Source: Crossaster papposus (Eukaryota; Echinodermata; Asteroidea; Velatida; Solasteridae). Taken from it: DNA of 64,000 bases. This document shows, piece after piece, positions 35,757 through 46,411 of the stretch. Location: assembly GCA_037893245.1 (NCBI GenBank), contig JBAIAA010000261.1:1240001-1304000 (forward strand). The letters run 5' to 3'. How positions within the stretch are numbered: the stretch's first letter is position 1; each line of letters starts with the position of its first letter. Below the pieces are notes generated by a model. The model worked only from the letters and a program-made list of their open reading frames with translations. It was not told where the DNA came from and ran no database searches. The translations under genes and the position numbers were made by a program.

Positions 35757-36558
35757 CACTCTAAAAACAGAATGGTTGAAAATAACCAATATATTGGTCG
35801 ATTTTAACCAATCCAGTTGGTAGATATATGGTAACCGAAATATTGGTTAAAATAACCAATCTGATATTGGTTACCTAGTCAATCCATATTGGTTATAACA
35901 CCAACCAATGCAATGTTGGTTAATTTAACCAACCCACAATGGACTCCAACCAATTTGTATTGGTTATAGCACTAACCAATACATAATAGTAGGGCTGCAT
36001 ATTCGTATTGGTTAACACGCAACCAATTTGCATAACACCAACCAAACAATTTGCATAACACCAACCAATACAATATTTAATTCAAAGGTTCCCACGCAAC
36101 CAATTACATAACGTGGACAAATTACGTAATGAAATAATACCAATGAAATTAAAATTGCAATTATGCATACATACAATAATAACATATTCCTATTAGATAT
36201 TAGCTACTGACCACTTACTACACACTTAGCTACTGCCGTTGTTAGTTTTATAGTTCGCTTTTTTTGTACACGACGAAGTCACAGCTATTTTTTTATGAAA
36301 AAATTTCAACAGTTGAATACGGATGAAATTTATTGTCAATTTGTCACTCTGTTTGCACAAACAACTAAATTCGATCATGGAATCGTTTGAATAATTACAT
36401 ATTATGGTCAAAAAAAAGTGCATTTTGGACTAAATACCACAATTTAACATCGACTATTGTCAAAACAAATTTTCTCACTGATTGGTCAGTTGCTGTAGGT
36501 ACATTTCCTACATTATGAATAACCAATAGATTGGTTAATACCTTGGTTACAAGCTCAA
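35757..36558. mobile_element. CCAAT/ATTGG-rich element, truncated copy nested in the TIR element
   Basis: Starts CACTCTAAAAACAG, the terminus of the complete copy at 48127-49352, and shares its core. The right inverted end is missing; the copy stops after AAGCTCAACCAG. ATTGGTT and AACCAAT recur about every 15-25 bases. Confidence 0.85.
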
Positions 36559-37140
36559 CCAGGACTGATGAGATTGATTTGCTTTATGCATGGCATGTTA
36601 AAACACAGACTGTAAGCATCAAAGGCACGCTAAATATGCCTTCAAATGTTCAGTAACGCAAATAAGGCAAAATAAAGAGTTAATCTTGGAAAGCAATTAC
36701 AACAGTAATGGTAAGAATCTCAAGTCAGGTCGCAATTCTTGTAATCATTTTTTTCTCTACTGACACCCGCTATTGTTATAAATAGGTATTGTACGTACAT
36801 GTTGGCCGCCATTTTGAAAAATGGCGGCCATCTTTGATTTCCAGTGATTTATGATTTGTTAATTATAAATGACCAACGAGAGGTAAATTGCAGCTTTATT
36901 GTATGACCATTTGGTTTCTTTTGTAAAATAACCAATGTATGTCATTCTATGAAAGCAATCTTGAAAAACATGGCCGCCATCTTGAAAAAATGGCCGCCAT
37001 CTTAAATGTTTAAGTTGTTTCTATTTTTGAATTGATAAGGGGTTCATTTGGTGGATAGTTGCAACTGTCGGTGCTTGTATGACCAATTAATCCAATGTAA
37101 CATTAAGTGTTACCATTTAGTGGCGGCCATCTTGAACAAA
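36559..37140. other. Right interior of the 2.4-kb TIR element
   Basis: Unique AT-rich DNA with three more pairs of GGCCGCCATTTT/AAAATGGCGGCC (about 36804-36832, 36970-37003, 37120-37155). No coding frame. Confidence 0.6.
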
Positions 37141-37283
37141 AATGGCCGCCATATTGGATTTTTATTTGGCTAACGGGGTTTTTGTGTACAGTGACCCCAA
37201 AAGAGTAGTTATGCCAATTTTGGTGCTTGTATCATCAAATGCAATATTGTGGTGAAAAAAGTTATTAATCTGCAGGACTAATA

Positions 37284-37765
37284 GGGCTTTTTCTGTGGCA
37301 GCCTCTAAGCTTTATAATGCGCTACCGTTTCATATACGTAGCGAACAGAAACTTGCCTCTTTTAAATGTAATATAAAAACCCATCTTTTTTAAAGCCGCT
37401 TTTTAGTGGGTTTTTTTGGTTTTGTTCTTTTGTGTCTTTTGTTTGTGTTTCTTCTATGGTCGCCTTGCCAGTTAGTTTAGATTTTTAGCATAGATAGGGT
37501 TTGAGGCGTCTGTCTCCTGAAAAGATCAAGACATTACCGATGCCAGCAGGGATAGGCCTATGTAATAAGTAACTATTAGTTCTCTGTTGGCGGGACAGAC
37601 GTATCCCCATACTTTTGTTTGGGCACTGGCCTAGTGACAAATCTTTTTCCTTTGTCTTTTTCTTTAATTCTGTGCTTTTTATCATGTGTTCTGCGCCTTT
37701 GATCATTTTGTATGTAAAGGGCGCAATAAACATTTTAAATATTATTATTATTATTATTATTACAC
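37284..37765 (+). pseudogene. CR1/L2-type LINE: last codons, 3' UTR and (ATT)n tail
   Basis: Continues the interrupted frame as GDRAFSVAAPKLYNALPF and ends near KTHLF with a TAA at about 37391. A ~340-base 3' UTR follows, ending GGGCGCAATAAACATTTTAA and eight ATT-type repeats (37739-37763). A short-repeat tail in place of poly(A) is usual for CR1/L2-type LINEs. Confidence 0.9.
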
Positions 37766-38124
37766 GTTATGTGTGTTCATAAATTACAGCACCAATGTAC
37801 AAATGTAGTTCCTTACACGTCCGCAAAGCGAACATTTTCTGGCTGGAATCACGACTCAAAACCCAAAATGCTCGAGTTTTGGAGTTCACAAGAGTGACCC
37901 CAAAAAATTCGTTCTACACAAGAATAACACAAACAAAACATAGTTTGTAATGGATGGTTGTGTGGATGGTTAGTTTATTTAACAACAAATTATCATTATT
38001 AAATTCTCCCATGTCTTGCAAAACAGCTTCTCGAAAAGTAAGCTCTATACGCTTCTTTGAATTCTGAAATAGTTAAGATTTATTGCCAGCTGTATTCATT
38101 TCAATTTGCAGATTGTATCCTGCC
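37766..38124. other. Non-coding stretch
   Basis: No gene or repeat recognised. Confidence 0.4.
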
Positions 38125-38128
38125 TTAA

Positions 38129-38397
38129 AGGTAGGGTACACCATTTGCAGATGTCGAAAATGTTTAATACCGAATTATTGAGAAATACCTTACTTATTTG
38201 TAAGTAAACAATGATTGTATTTAACCTGCAAAATGATTGCGCTAGAAATCCTATTTTGAAGTGTTCAAAAAACAACAAAAAAAACCCAACAAAACAAGCT
38301 AAGAAGGACCACTGCCCGACGCCGGTTGAAAACGAACGCCGTTTTTCTTGCTTTTCCCAGCATGCATGATTGTCAAACTTCAGTTAAACGATATTTA
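38129..38397 (-). mobile_element. TTAA MITE family B, truncated
   Basis: Begins after TTAA (38125-38128) with AGGTAGGGTACACCATTTG. It ends abruptly at GATATTTACGG where duplicated segment A begins, missing its far terminus. Confidence 0.85.
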
Positions 38398-39456
38398 CGG
38401 CCCTTTGTATTTATGTGGTTCTCATTTTCGACCAACCCTATTTCCGGGCTCGTGGCCCAAGAGAAAAACAACTTGTATTGATTACCGCCGACCCTATATC
38501 TAGAACCCCATTCACCCAACAAATTAGTAAATAAAAAAAAAATGTATAGTAAATTTATACAATATGGCTCTGTGTTTACATGATAGCTAAGGAAATTATT
38601 TGTTTATGCACAAAATATAGCGTACATGTATAACAATCGGTGAAATTTCAGAAAATGAAAGGATGCATTGTGTTGTCTTCAATCAATATAGTACGTAGCT
38701 TACTGGTATGGCATGACTGCCACAACAGCGAAAATATTCGTGAGCTGCATTGTACCGAAGTTAACTGCATCTTTCTAAAAATTGATTTGTTGTTATGCAG
38801 TGATATTAATTTATGATAAACACACTGCATTTAACAAACTGGAGATAATATATATGCACTTGTCATTTTATTTGTCAGGTGGAACTGCAAACAAAATAAA
38901 AGATTGCTAGCACGGTAAGACGTAAAATGGACAGACTCCAATCCGTACTTTCCCTTGCCACTGCGAACCGGCGCGGCACACGGGACACCGCGCAATGTCC
39001 ACGGGAAACCGTGCAACAAACGGGTTCCCACGTTCGCTTCCATACACCAAACCGCGACGGGCACACAGGGAAAAGTCATACACAAAATGGCGCGTAGCGC
39101 ACGTCCCAGCAAAATAGACTGGCTCCCTTCTGCCCTCTGCGTGCAAACAGGAACACGGCACACTGGACACCGTCCACAAAATGGCGCGGACCATGGCGAT
39201 TTGGGGGATTAATAGTATAGACTCTATAGCGGGATGCCGCGCGCTTGACGCGGCACCCGCTAGCTTGGTGGAATTGTAACGTTTAGATGAACCTTGTTGA
39301 CTTCCTAAAAACATAATGGGACATTCCAAATTAATAATATTAAATGTTGTAAAACGTATCTTTATAAAAACAAATGGGAAATAAAAAGAGTTGCATAGAT
39401 ATTATGAGTAATCCGATTTTAGTACTTAAATTGTAATACTAAACATAATTGAATTA
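38398..39456 (+). repeat. Duplicated segment A, first part (contains empty site of the foldback element)
   Basis: Parallel to 59770-59831 plus 62408-62600, and (39310-39456) to 59455-59600. At 38446-38461 it reads gggct-cgtggc-ccaag, the uninterrupted counterpart of the foldback element's insertion site. Blocks 38515-38705 and 38775-39240 have no counterpart in the other copy. Confidence 0.8.
38775..39240. repeat. Block absent from the paralogous segment, with GC-rich right half
   Basis: The counterpart at 62525 passes directly from CTGCATCTT to GGCGCGGCACCC, so this block is an insertion here or a deletion there. From 38930 it is much more GC-rich than its surroundings, with loosely repeated motifs (CGGCACACGGGACACCG, CACTGGACACCGTCC, ACAAAATGGCGCG). 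Frames of 85-140 residues occur on both strands but lack known motifs; I read them as composition effects. Confidence 0.5.
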
Positions 39457-39542
39457 GTGAATAAGATTAATACTGCTGCAAACTGCTTACTGGCTGGAAT
39501 GACCTGAAATATACAAATCAAATAAGTTAAGAGGGCCTAATA

Positions 39543-39569
39543 TTTCGATCTTAACAAGATCTTCTTCAG
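39543..39569 (-). ncRNA. Hammerhead-ribozyme-like core in the Penelope 3' region (tentative)
   Basis: The minus strand reads CTGAAGA, then GATCTT-GTT-AAGATC (a 6-bp stem), then GAAA: the order CUGANGA, stem II, GAAA of a hammerhead core. Hammerhead motifs are known in Penelope-like elements. One extra A lies between CUGANGA and the stem, and stems I and III were not confirmed. Confidence 0.35.
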
Positions 39570-39852
39570 AGACTAAATGACTGTGTACAAGAAACAAACA
39601 TATATAGGGCAATGTACAGCATGATGCACATCATGGGCGCTGAAAAAACACAAAAGAAACAAAGCACAGAGTTCAATGGAACAAACAACAAAAGGAGGAT
39701 TAGGCTGAGGGATTAAAGGGTGAGGTCAGTGTGGGTAGGATCAAAGGCGGGGTAGGAACAAAACAGAAAGGGTAAAGCCACAAGGAAAGGGGTCCAGGGT
39801 GGAGATCAAAGGGAAGAACTAACAAATAAGTATGAATAGGAGTAATGAGGAT

Positions 39853-39888
<36 letters not shown>
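39853..39888 (+). repeat. Poly(G) run of 36
   Basis: Uninterrupted G tract within the Penelope element's 3' region, downstream of its frame. On the sense strand it is poly(C). Confidence 0.95.
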
Positions 39889-39890
<2 letters not shown>

Positions 39891-39986
39891 GAGGAAAACC
39901 AGAGAAGTGAGAACAAACAAAAACAAAAACAAAATTCTGGCAAGGAATGAATCTGAAACAGATGACAAATGGAGAAAAAATTGAAG

Positions 39987-40911
39987 TTAATCATTTCCTA
40001 GTTGGATGTTAAGCCCATGAGGTTGAATAGTCCGAAGACGATTCATCCAGACTTTCTCCCGGCTGAGGCGGACTGAGTCTTTCCGATGGCCAAGTGATTC
40101 TATGCCCTGAAGAATCATATCAGAAATGCAATGGTTAGGCTGGTTAAAGTGATGTCCTACAGGGGTATCCAGTTTCTTGGTGTTGACAGTCGATCGATGA
40201 CCGTAGAAACGCTTTTTTAGGGCATTTTTGGTCTCTCCGACATACTGAACTCCACAAAACCTGCAAGAGATGAGATATATGACGTTAGATGTACTGCAAG
40301 TGATGTTACCAATAATTCTATGAGTAGTACCAGAAGAGTGGCCAGAAAAGGAGTCAGACTCCTGAATGTGGATCTGGCAGACCACACATCTAGAGCTGCA
40401 CTTGAAAGTTCCGTGCTGGATGGGGGGAGATGCATCCAAGCTGGGAACTTCGGCTCGAACAATGAGGTCTCGTAGATTTTGAGGGCGTCTATAGGCCAAT
40501 ACAGGGCTGTCGGGGATGGCCCGGACAAGGCGATCTGAAGTGTGGAGAATGTGATGGCTGTCGTTGGTGATTTTGCGAAGGGAAGGGAGATTGGGGTGAA
40601 AGGTAGTCACCAGGGGGATCATGGGTTTGGCATTAGCCTGGGGGGCCTTTACCTTTAGAGCCAAATTTCTGGGTACGGCTTTGGCTCTGGCAATGGCACG
40701 TTGAACTTGGCGGGAACTGTGACCCCTGGCAACCAAGTTGTTCTTCAGTATCTGTGAATGGCGGGAGAAATCATAGTCGTTAGAACAAATCCTTTTGAGT
40801 CTGAGGGCTTGACTAAATGCTATACCAGTCTTACAATGCCTAGGGTGACAGCTGGAGGAGTGGAGATACTGGTGTGTGTCTGTGGGTTTAGAATACAGAT
40901 CAGTGGTTATT
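39987..40911 (-). CDS. Penelope-like RT thumb region and GIY-YIG endonuclease (partial)
   Basis: The frame is open from the truncated 5' edge at 40911 to the stop at 39987, about 308 residues. It begins LYSKPTDTHQYL, then SCHPRHCKTGIAFSQALR and RICSNDYDFSRHS, the region after the Penelope RT palm. A cysteine/histidine cluster (CSSRCVVC ... ITCSTSN) precedes the GIY-YIG endonuclease: VIYLISC, CGVQYVGETKNALKKRF, GHHFNQPNH and the closing REKVWMNRLRTI. The enzyme would nick the target for priming of reverse transcription. No stop interrupts this part, so the copy is young compared with the LINE. There is no start codon; it is only the 3' portion of the gene, so it cannot act alone. Confidence 0.93.
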
Positions 40912-40923
40912 ATAATTGAATTA

Positions 40924-41060
40924 GATTAGAAGGGTAATGGGATCGTTTTAGTTATAAAATCAAATAGGCCTTTTAAAAATTATTGGGCTCTCGTAGGGTG
41001 GGTTTATCTGTATATAAATGATGTGTTTATTAGGATGGAGAAGTTGAATATATTAATCAA
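40924..41060 (+). repeat. Duplicated segment A, continuation after the Penelope insertion
   Basis: Continues the alignment with 59600-59775; both contain GGTTTATCTGT and GTGATGTGTTTATTAGG-like sequence. Confidence 0.7.
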
Positions 41061-41484
41061 TCAGTAGACTTGTCTCAGTGATTTTATTCCCGCTTTTGGG
41101 GGCGGGGAGTTGGAAAGCATCGTTCGGGAATAACTGGAATCAACTGGTTTAATCAACTTAAACTTTACTTATATCCGGCAATTAACAGGTTTATTTAAAG
41201 TATGTGTATGTAGGGATAACATTGGCTCTGAATACAAAAATAGGAATACAAATCTTTGTAAAAATACTTCCCGACTTCTACGCTAATACTCAACAGAGAG
41301 TCCATCTTCGCTGGCATGATGCCTGTGTCTCCGGGAATCGTACCGGAAATAAAACGAACCACCTCAGGATTTGTTTTTTATATCATTGTAAAAATCATGA
41401 TTAAAATCTGACATCCGACACTGCGCCCTCAATTGACGCAATGCAGTCCACATTGCATTATCTAGTTTTTAGTCCCACTTAAAT
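41061..41484. other. Non-coding stretch
   Basis: No gene or repeat recognised. Confidence 0.4.
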
Positions 41485-41710
41485 TTTGTGGGTTTTCTCC
41501 AGAATACTGGTTTGGCTGTTCATGATTGTGGCACACTTGAGGAACATTCAGTTTACAGATGTAAGCCAATAATATTAAAATTGCTGCAGAAGAGAAGCGT
41601 TTAGTGAAAGAAATATTACCACTCGCGAATGCGTTAATGTAAAATCTATCGTAAGGTTTTAAAATGGCGAAAATATGTAGTTCCCCGACGACGATGGATT
41701 GTTGATACCT
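41485..41710 (+). repeat. Dispersed repeat, copy 1 (pair of 59165-59375)
   Basis: Shares GAATACTGGTTTGGCTGT, TGTAAGCCAATAATATT and GTAGTTCCCCGACGACG with 59165-59375 in the same orientation. It meets the L1/Tx1 fragment at about 41711. Confidence 0.85.
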
Positions 41711-42165
41711 GGAATTTAAATGCCCCAAATCCTGCTATTTTGGCGAATAAGTGAGCCACTAATTGCGTAAAGTAGAGTGGACAAAGGACAACCCTGACTA
41801 ATACCTCTCTTCACTTCGAACGACTCACTGATAAAATCATTCACAATAACACTGCTTTTGGCGTTTGTGTACAAGACCTTAATCCATGCAATAAGATTAG
41901 CAGGGAGGCCCATTTTCTCCATGACTAGGAAAAACAGGTAATTTCTCTCCACTCGATCGAAAGCCTTTTCTTGATCTATTGACAAAAGTGATGCCCGGAT
42001 ATTAAAAGTATTAACATAATCAGTCACATCTCTCAAAAACGTACGATTATCATGAATATTTCTTCCCTGGACAACGCACCTCTGCTCCTCTCCTATAATA
42101 TGGGGCAAGGCCTTACTCAAGCGATTAGTAATGGTTTTGGAAATAATTTTGTATTTAAGAGACTA
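41711..42165 (-). pseudogene. L1/Tx1-type LINE reverse transcriptase fragment
   Basis: The minus-strand frame reads LNTKIISKTITNRL, then SKALPHIIGEEQRCVVQGR, SIDQEKAFDRVERNYLF (motif A), LIAWIKVLYTNAKSSV, and RGISQGCPLSTLLYA (usual RQGCPLSPLLYA), up to IWGI and a TAA. These are fingers and palm motifs of an L1/Tx1-group LINE, distinct from the CR1/L2 copy at 32.2 kb. The YADD motif is not reached; the sequence changes to an unrelated dispersed repeat. It is a scrap with no function, cut at both ends. Confidence 0.88.
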
Positions 42166-42388
42166 ATTCGTCACCAACACCATGAAGTAGCACTCATGTA
42201 CACACAGCGAATAGTTTTGATTTGAAGATACACGCGTTTGAATGTTTGCTAGGTTTTTATCCCGCAAATAAAATGTGAATTGAAAACCTGTTTGGGATTT
42301 ATATAAAGTACTACATTAAAACGTCGTGAATGTGTTACTTATGTTTTCATGGGTTAATTAATTACGAATTAATTAAAGATTTAAGAAG

Positions 42389-42601
42389 AGTGTTACTTCG
42401 TGAAAACGAAATCTGCAGGAAATCCGTACAGTGCGCATACACAAAGATATCAGTGCTACTTCGTGAAAACGAAAACTGCAGGAAAACCGTACAGTGCGCG
42501 CACATACAACTCAGTGCTACTTCGTGGAAACGAAATCTGCAGGAAATACGTACAGTGCGCGCACACAAGCATCAGTGCTACTTCGTGAAAACGAAATCTT
42601 T
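42389..42601 (+). repeat. ~62-bp minisatellite, 3.5 copies
   Basis: Units repeat CTACTTCGTGAAAACGAAAT, CTGCAGGAAA and GTACAGTGCGC. Overlapping frames here on both strands are by-products. Confidence 0.9.
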
Positions 42602-43440
42602 GAATGCAACGTCGTTTTCAATAATGACCGTGAAGCGCGCGTACAATTCATGTACACTGTAAAATATCCGTGTACGTGTACATGTGCGTGTACCCCTGGG
42701 GACGAGAGTAGAGAGTTACTTCGTGGAACTACACAGACATGCAAAGTGCTCAGAATCGTTTTTACGAAGTAAAGGCCCTGTCACACTTTTGCGCATCCTA
42801 ATTCCTTATGAGTTGCGCATTGACATTTTTTTCATACGCACAATATGCACCTCATATGTATCTCAATCGTTTTGTGTAAGTTTTATGTACGTAGGCATGC
42901 GCACAGTACGGCCCAGTACGCCGGATAGTTTTGGGCAAGCACAAAACTACGCAGCGTACGCTGTTACGCAGGTCATAAGTTATAAATACGCAGCGCATCG
43001 GTCCCGCATCGGTCGAGCGCGGTACAAATACGCTATGTGTTCGTGGGGGATAAGCGGTTCATACGCGGTGATACGCTGATGTCCATGCTATGGAATCTGC
43101 ACTGGTACTGACAACAGCGGGAAGCCGCCGCCTTTTTATAACGCGTGGCGAGCGGCGGACATGCGACATCTGCCTTCAGTATCACTCTCCCTGTTGGTTA
43201 AACGGCGACCCGTTTTAGGAGCAACTAAAATGGCAACACTCTTATAATTAGTCTAAATAATTAGACTAAATAAAATGTCACTCCCCATTGTTTGCGCCAA
43301 GTGTCCTCGTCTTCGAGTTCACTATGAGTTTCCTGCAAAAAATATAAAATTGCAAAATCATTTGTGGTTGTTCACCAAATATACAGAGGCAACTTTGAAC
43401 AATTTTGATGACTGATTTTGTTTTGTGATATCTTAAAGTT
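42602..43440. other. No gene seen
   Basis: A block rich in TACGC/GCGTA motifs (42900-43080) follows GGCCCTGTCACACTTTTGCGC, which resembles a MITE terminus, but no inverted partner was found. The 131-residue frame at 42684-43079 is repetitive, without motifs. Confidence 0.4.
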
Positions 43441-43539
43441 ACACTTGTTTTGATGTGCCGCTAGAAGGCGCCCTATTGGGTGATGACGTAATGTTGCGTG
43501 TTTGTAAGGCTTTCCACACCCAACTCTTTATTAATGATT

Positions 43540-43830
43540 CCGTTTTCGAGTTATATTCGGAGGAAGTGGAGGTCAAGCAGTTGTTGTGCCTATTAATAAG
43601 AAATGGTACTATCTACCACATCACGAAACTAGATAATGCCCTTAAATCGCTTTTCATTTGATAGCTGATGACGTCACGATGGCGTCACAGTTAAATTGTA
43701 TACCATCTTTGTATCAAGGTTTTAGTTCACACTAGGTTTTACCATCATCCTGTACACCATTTAGAAGAACTTTCGGGTTGGGGGTAGTACGTGTTTGAAA
43801 ATAGCCAGGTTTCTCCAATGGGAAGTCCCG
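43540..43830 (+). repeat. Duplicated segment C, copy 1
   Basis: Direct counterpart of 50310-50650. Shared: TATATTCGGAGGAAGTG, ACCACATCACGAAACTAGAT, ATCGCTTTTCATTTGATAGC and GAAAATAGCCAGGTTTC. The second copy has an extra ~50 bases in the middle. Confidence 0.85.
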
Positions 43831-44689
43831 GCCGACAATTGTTTGAAATGAACACAATTCCAACAACAGTATGTATACGGCCGCTCAGGGGGGAGGGGGG
43901 GGGGGGGGGTGGAGATGTCATTTTCTGCCATTTTTGTTCGAAAACACGATAAAACGCATGGGGTTCACAGGCAGATTTATTTTTAAATTCAGTATAATAC
44001 TGCTACATACTTTTTTAACGTATCCATGGACAAAAATTAGTGAGTTCGAAGCAGGATTTTTCACAATTTATCGATTATTATTGCCCTTTTTAGGGGAGGT
44101 ATTTGTTAACGTCATTTGAGTATTTGTGCACAATCTCCACGTGCATCAACGGTACGTCAACGTTTATTTTTTTCGACTGCTTTTTTCATTTTCATTACAA
44201 TTTTTGTCATTGGATGATAAAAATTAAGGTAAATAACAACCTTTTTCAACTACAAAAGACAAGATGTTAAGATTGGATGCCAAAAACTCTCTATTTTTTG
44301 CGTTAGAAAATTGTTCCCCTCTATTTTGAGAATGGACGGTATCACAGCGTTTCGCAATCACAGCCTCCGGCCACCCCCCTGCGGCCGCTGTGGTTTCACA
44401 GTATGTTTTAGATATACAGTCAAGTAAGGTACATGCATTTCATAATAAGTTTTGTATGTATGCAAATGGTGTTTGATCAATGAGATAGTGAAATGTTGAC
44501 ATTTCGCAAACGTTTTTGAGGAGGAAATATTATATTTCCACGAGCAAATGATGTTTTTTTTTGCCTATGTACACACCGCACGTTGAGTAGATAAGACTAA
44601 CGTTTTCATGATTATGGAAAGGAAGGCAGAAATTAATGTTTGAAGATTATAAGACTTGGAGAGGCAAGGTTGTAACGAGTCAGTGATTG
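43831..44689. other. No gene seen; contains a G-rich tract
   Basis: A G tract with one A (43888-43909). The rest is AT-rich without recognised features. Confidence 0.4.
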
Positions 44690-46000
44690 GTGTGTCTCGA
44701 GTCGAGTCATTTTAAGAAGTGACTTCAATCGAGTCAAGTTATTATGTCAAGAATGTTGAGTCGAGTCACGTGTGCAATCGAGTCGAGTCAAGTCGAGTCA
44801 TGTATTCAGGTTCGAGTCAATTCGAGTCACAACCATTTGAATACTACACAATAAATAAACACGTTGCAGAAACACACCGTGGAAGTCCATCCATGACACA
44901 GCGTATGTTGTATCATGCAGGAAGGAAAACAGACGGCGGCTCAAGTCGAGTCGAGTCGCTAAAAATTGTGACTCGAATCCGAGTCGAGTCAGTAGCGAGC
45001 TTTCTATTCGGTACGGGAGACAAAGAGGACAGTAGGCCAAGCAAAACAATCGATCTGCGCATGCGCGAGACCGAACATGTCTGCGTCCTGTTGTATCTCA
45101 ATGGGCTTGGGTAACCACATAACCACAAGTGTTTTACCATGGTTTTGTCAAGCCAACTGGTCACTGTCCACTGTACCGCTTATATGTTGTTGAACCTGCG
45201 TCTACCCTATACAAAGTCATATGGACATCATAGTCAGGTTCATAATGTACATATTGAAAGTTTCGTTCACTTTTTTTGTAGATTTGCTAAACTATACATT
45301 TTTGGAAACGTTAGAATATACTCAACAGGAAAACCAATGTTTACATTTGTTTTTAGGTTCTTTTATAAAAATTGGTTCTTTAATGTGACGTGACACATGA
45401 ACAGTCATTGGGTGTCACATTAAAGATTCACATTTTTTCAATGCCATATATCGCTAGAAGAATAAGTCCGATTGGGTTCAAACTTGCAGGTATGCAGGTA
45501 TGGCGGGATATGTTATAGATATACATTTAAGTGACATTATGATGACGCCATCGTGTGATTTTTTTATGATTTTGTTTAATTTCTGGACCTTTAAACCATA
45601 TCTCACCAACAGAACATAATACATTCAATTTGTTTTGGATATGTTTATTGGGTCATAGACATATGCACACAATTGTGAAAAATGTGTGACATCATCATGA
45701 CGTCATCAAAATGCTATTCAAATAAATCCAAGATAGCCGCCATAAAGAACCTAAGAGCAACTGTAAACATTGGTTTTCATGTTAAGTATATCCTAACGTT
45801 TCTAAAAATGTATAGTTTAGCAAATCTACACAAAATTTGAACGAAAATACATAAGAAACCTGACTAAAGGCCATAACACAGACGGAGACATGTTCAGTTT
45901 CGCGCATGCGCAGATCGATGTTTTTTGCTCGGCTTTCCTTCTTGTTTTGTCTCCCGTCCCGAATCGAAAGCTATAGCTATTGATTGACTCGAGTCAATAA
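44690..46000. mobile_element. GAGTC-rich foldback-like element with a captured satellite monomer
   Basis: The left arm (44690-45130 and 45230-45375) contains irregular GAGTCGAGTC repeats, then ATCGATCTGCGCATGCGCGA. The right arm (45740-46000) is its reverse complement, including TCGCGCATGCGCAGATCGAT and the ends of the 45.25-45.37 block. The centre holds one degenerate B-type monomer. Related GAGTC sequence recurs at 51240-52140 and 53405-53565. Confidence 0.7.
45380..45565 (+). repeat. Isolated B-type monomer of the 18-kb array family
   Basis: Reads GTGTCACATTAAAG, CGCTAGAAGAATAAGTCCGATT, GGGATATGTTATAGATATAC and GATGACGCCATCGTGTG, a diverged B monomer 22 kb from the array and centred between inverted arms. 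Confidence 0.8.
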
Positions 46001-46411
46001 CAACTCTATGGAGAGGAGTGGGTGGACACGAGTGGCGTATAATATTAATAGTCAACGTTGTTTTCATAAACGTGTCTGTTATTACACGGCCCGTTTGAAT
46101 GACGGTGCTTGGCAATTATGATGCCATCAAGGTTATTTTACTAACCTAGCTGTCTTCTTCTACAATACCATCTTAATCTACTGGTATCGATTCAGTTTCA
46201 ATCCAGTTGCAGGTGGTGTCATTTAATAGTGATTTCACGTGACACACATCAATTTTCATTTTTAGGGTTTATTATTATTTAATTTTAATAATCTTCTAGC
46301 GCTCTTAGGCTGTGCGCATAAGTTATGATTTCGCATATGATTTCTGAAGTTAACGTCGACAACCATTTGTTTAAACATAAAATTGGAAGTAAAATAAGCA
46401 AATAAGTCTTT
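46001..46411. other. Non-coding stretch
   Basis: No gene or repeat recognised. Confidence 0.4.

Larger units (their letters stand above)
34883..37280. mobile_element. 2.4-kb TIR element inserted in the LINE, 3-bp ATA target duplication
   Basis: Ends are TAGTCCTGCAGATTA at 34883 and TAATCTGCAGGACTA at 37280. Inverted repeats extend about 150 bp inward through ATACAAGCACCAAAATTGGC and CAAAAACCCCGTTAGCCAA. ATA precedes (34880-34882) and follows (37281-37283). Removing the element and one ATA restores the LINE codons for GDRAFSVAA. The interior has ~177-bp tandem repeats at the left, a nested CCAAT-rich element in the middle and no transposase. Superfamily not determined: the terminal sequence fits none I recognise. 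Confidence 0.88.
39457..40911 (-). mobile_element. Penelope-like element, 5'-truncated, with 12-bp target duplication
   Basis: Bounded by ATAATTGAATTA at 39445-39456 and again at 40912-40923. The uninterrupted paralog at 59589-59600 reads ATGATTGAATTA once, between the same flanks. Inside, on the minus strand, are the end of an RT, a GIY-YIG endonuclease and a 3' region. A poly(G) run lies at 39853-39888. Confidence 0.92.

Noticed and set aside
36562..36580. CTGATGAG as a hammerhead core
   Set aside because: No stem II followed by GAAAC was found downstream.
38907..39329. 140-residue minus-strand frame in the GC-rich block
   Set aside because: Overlapping frames on both strands with no motif; explained by GC content and absence of stops. 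It is partly absent from the paralogous segment.
39806..39994. Proline-rich 62-residue frame
   Set aside because: It is the translation of the poly(G)/poly(C) run beside the Penelope element.
42684..43079. 131-residue frame in the TACGC-rich block
   Set aside because: Composition-driven, no motif, overlapped by frames on the other strand.
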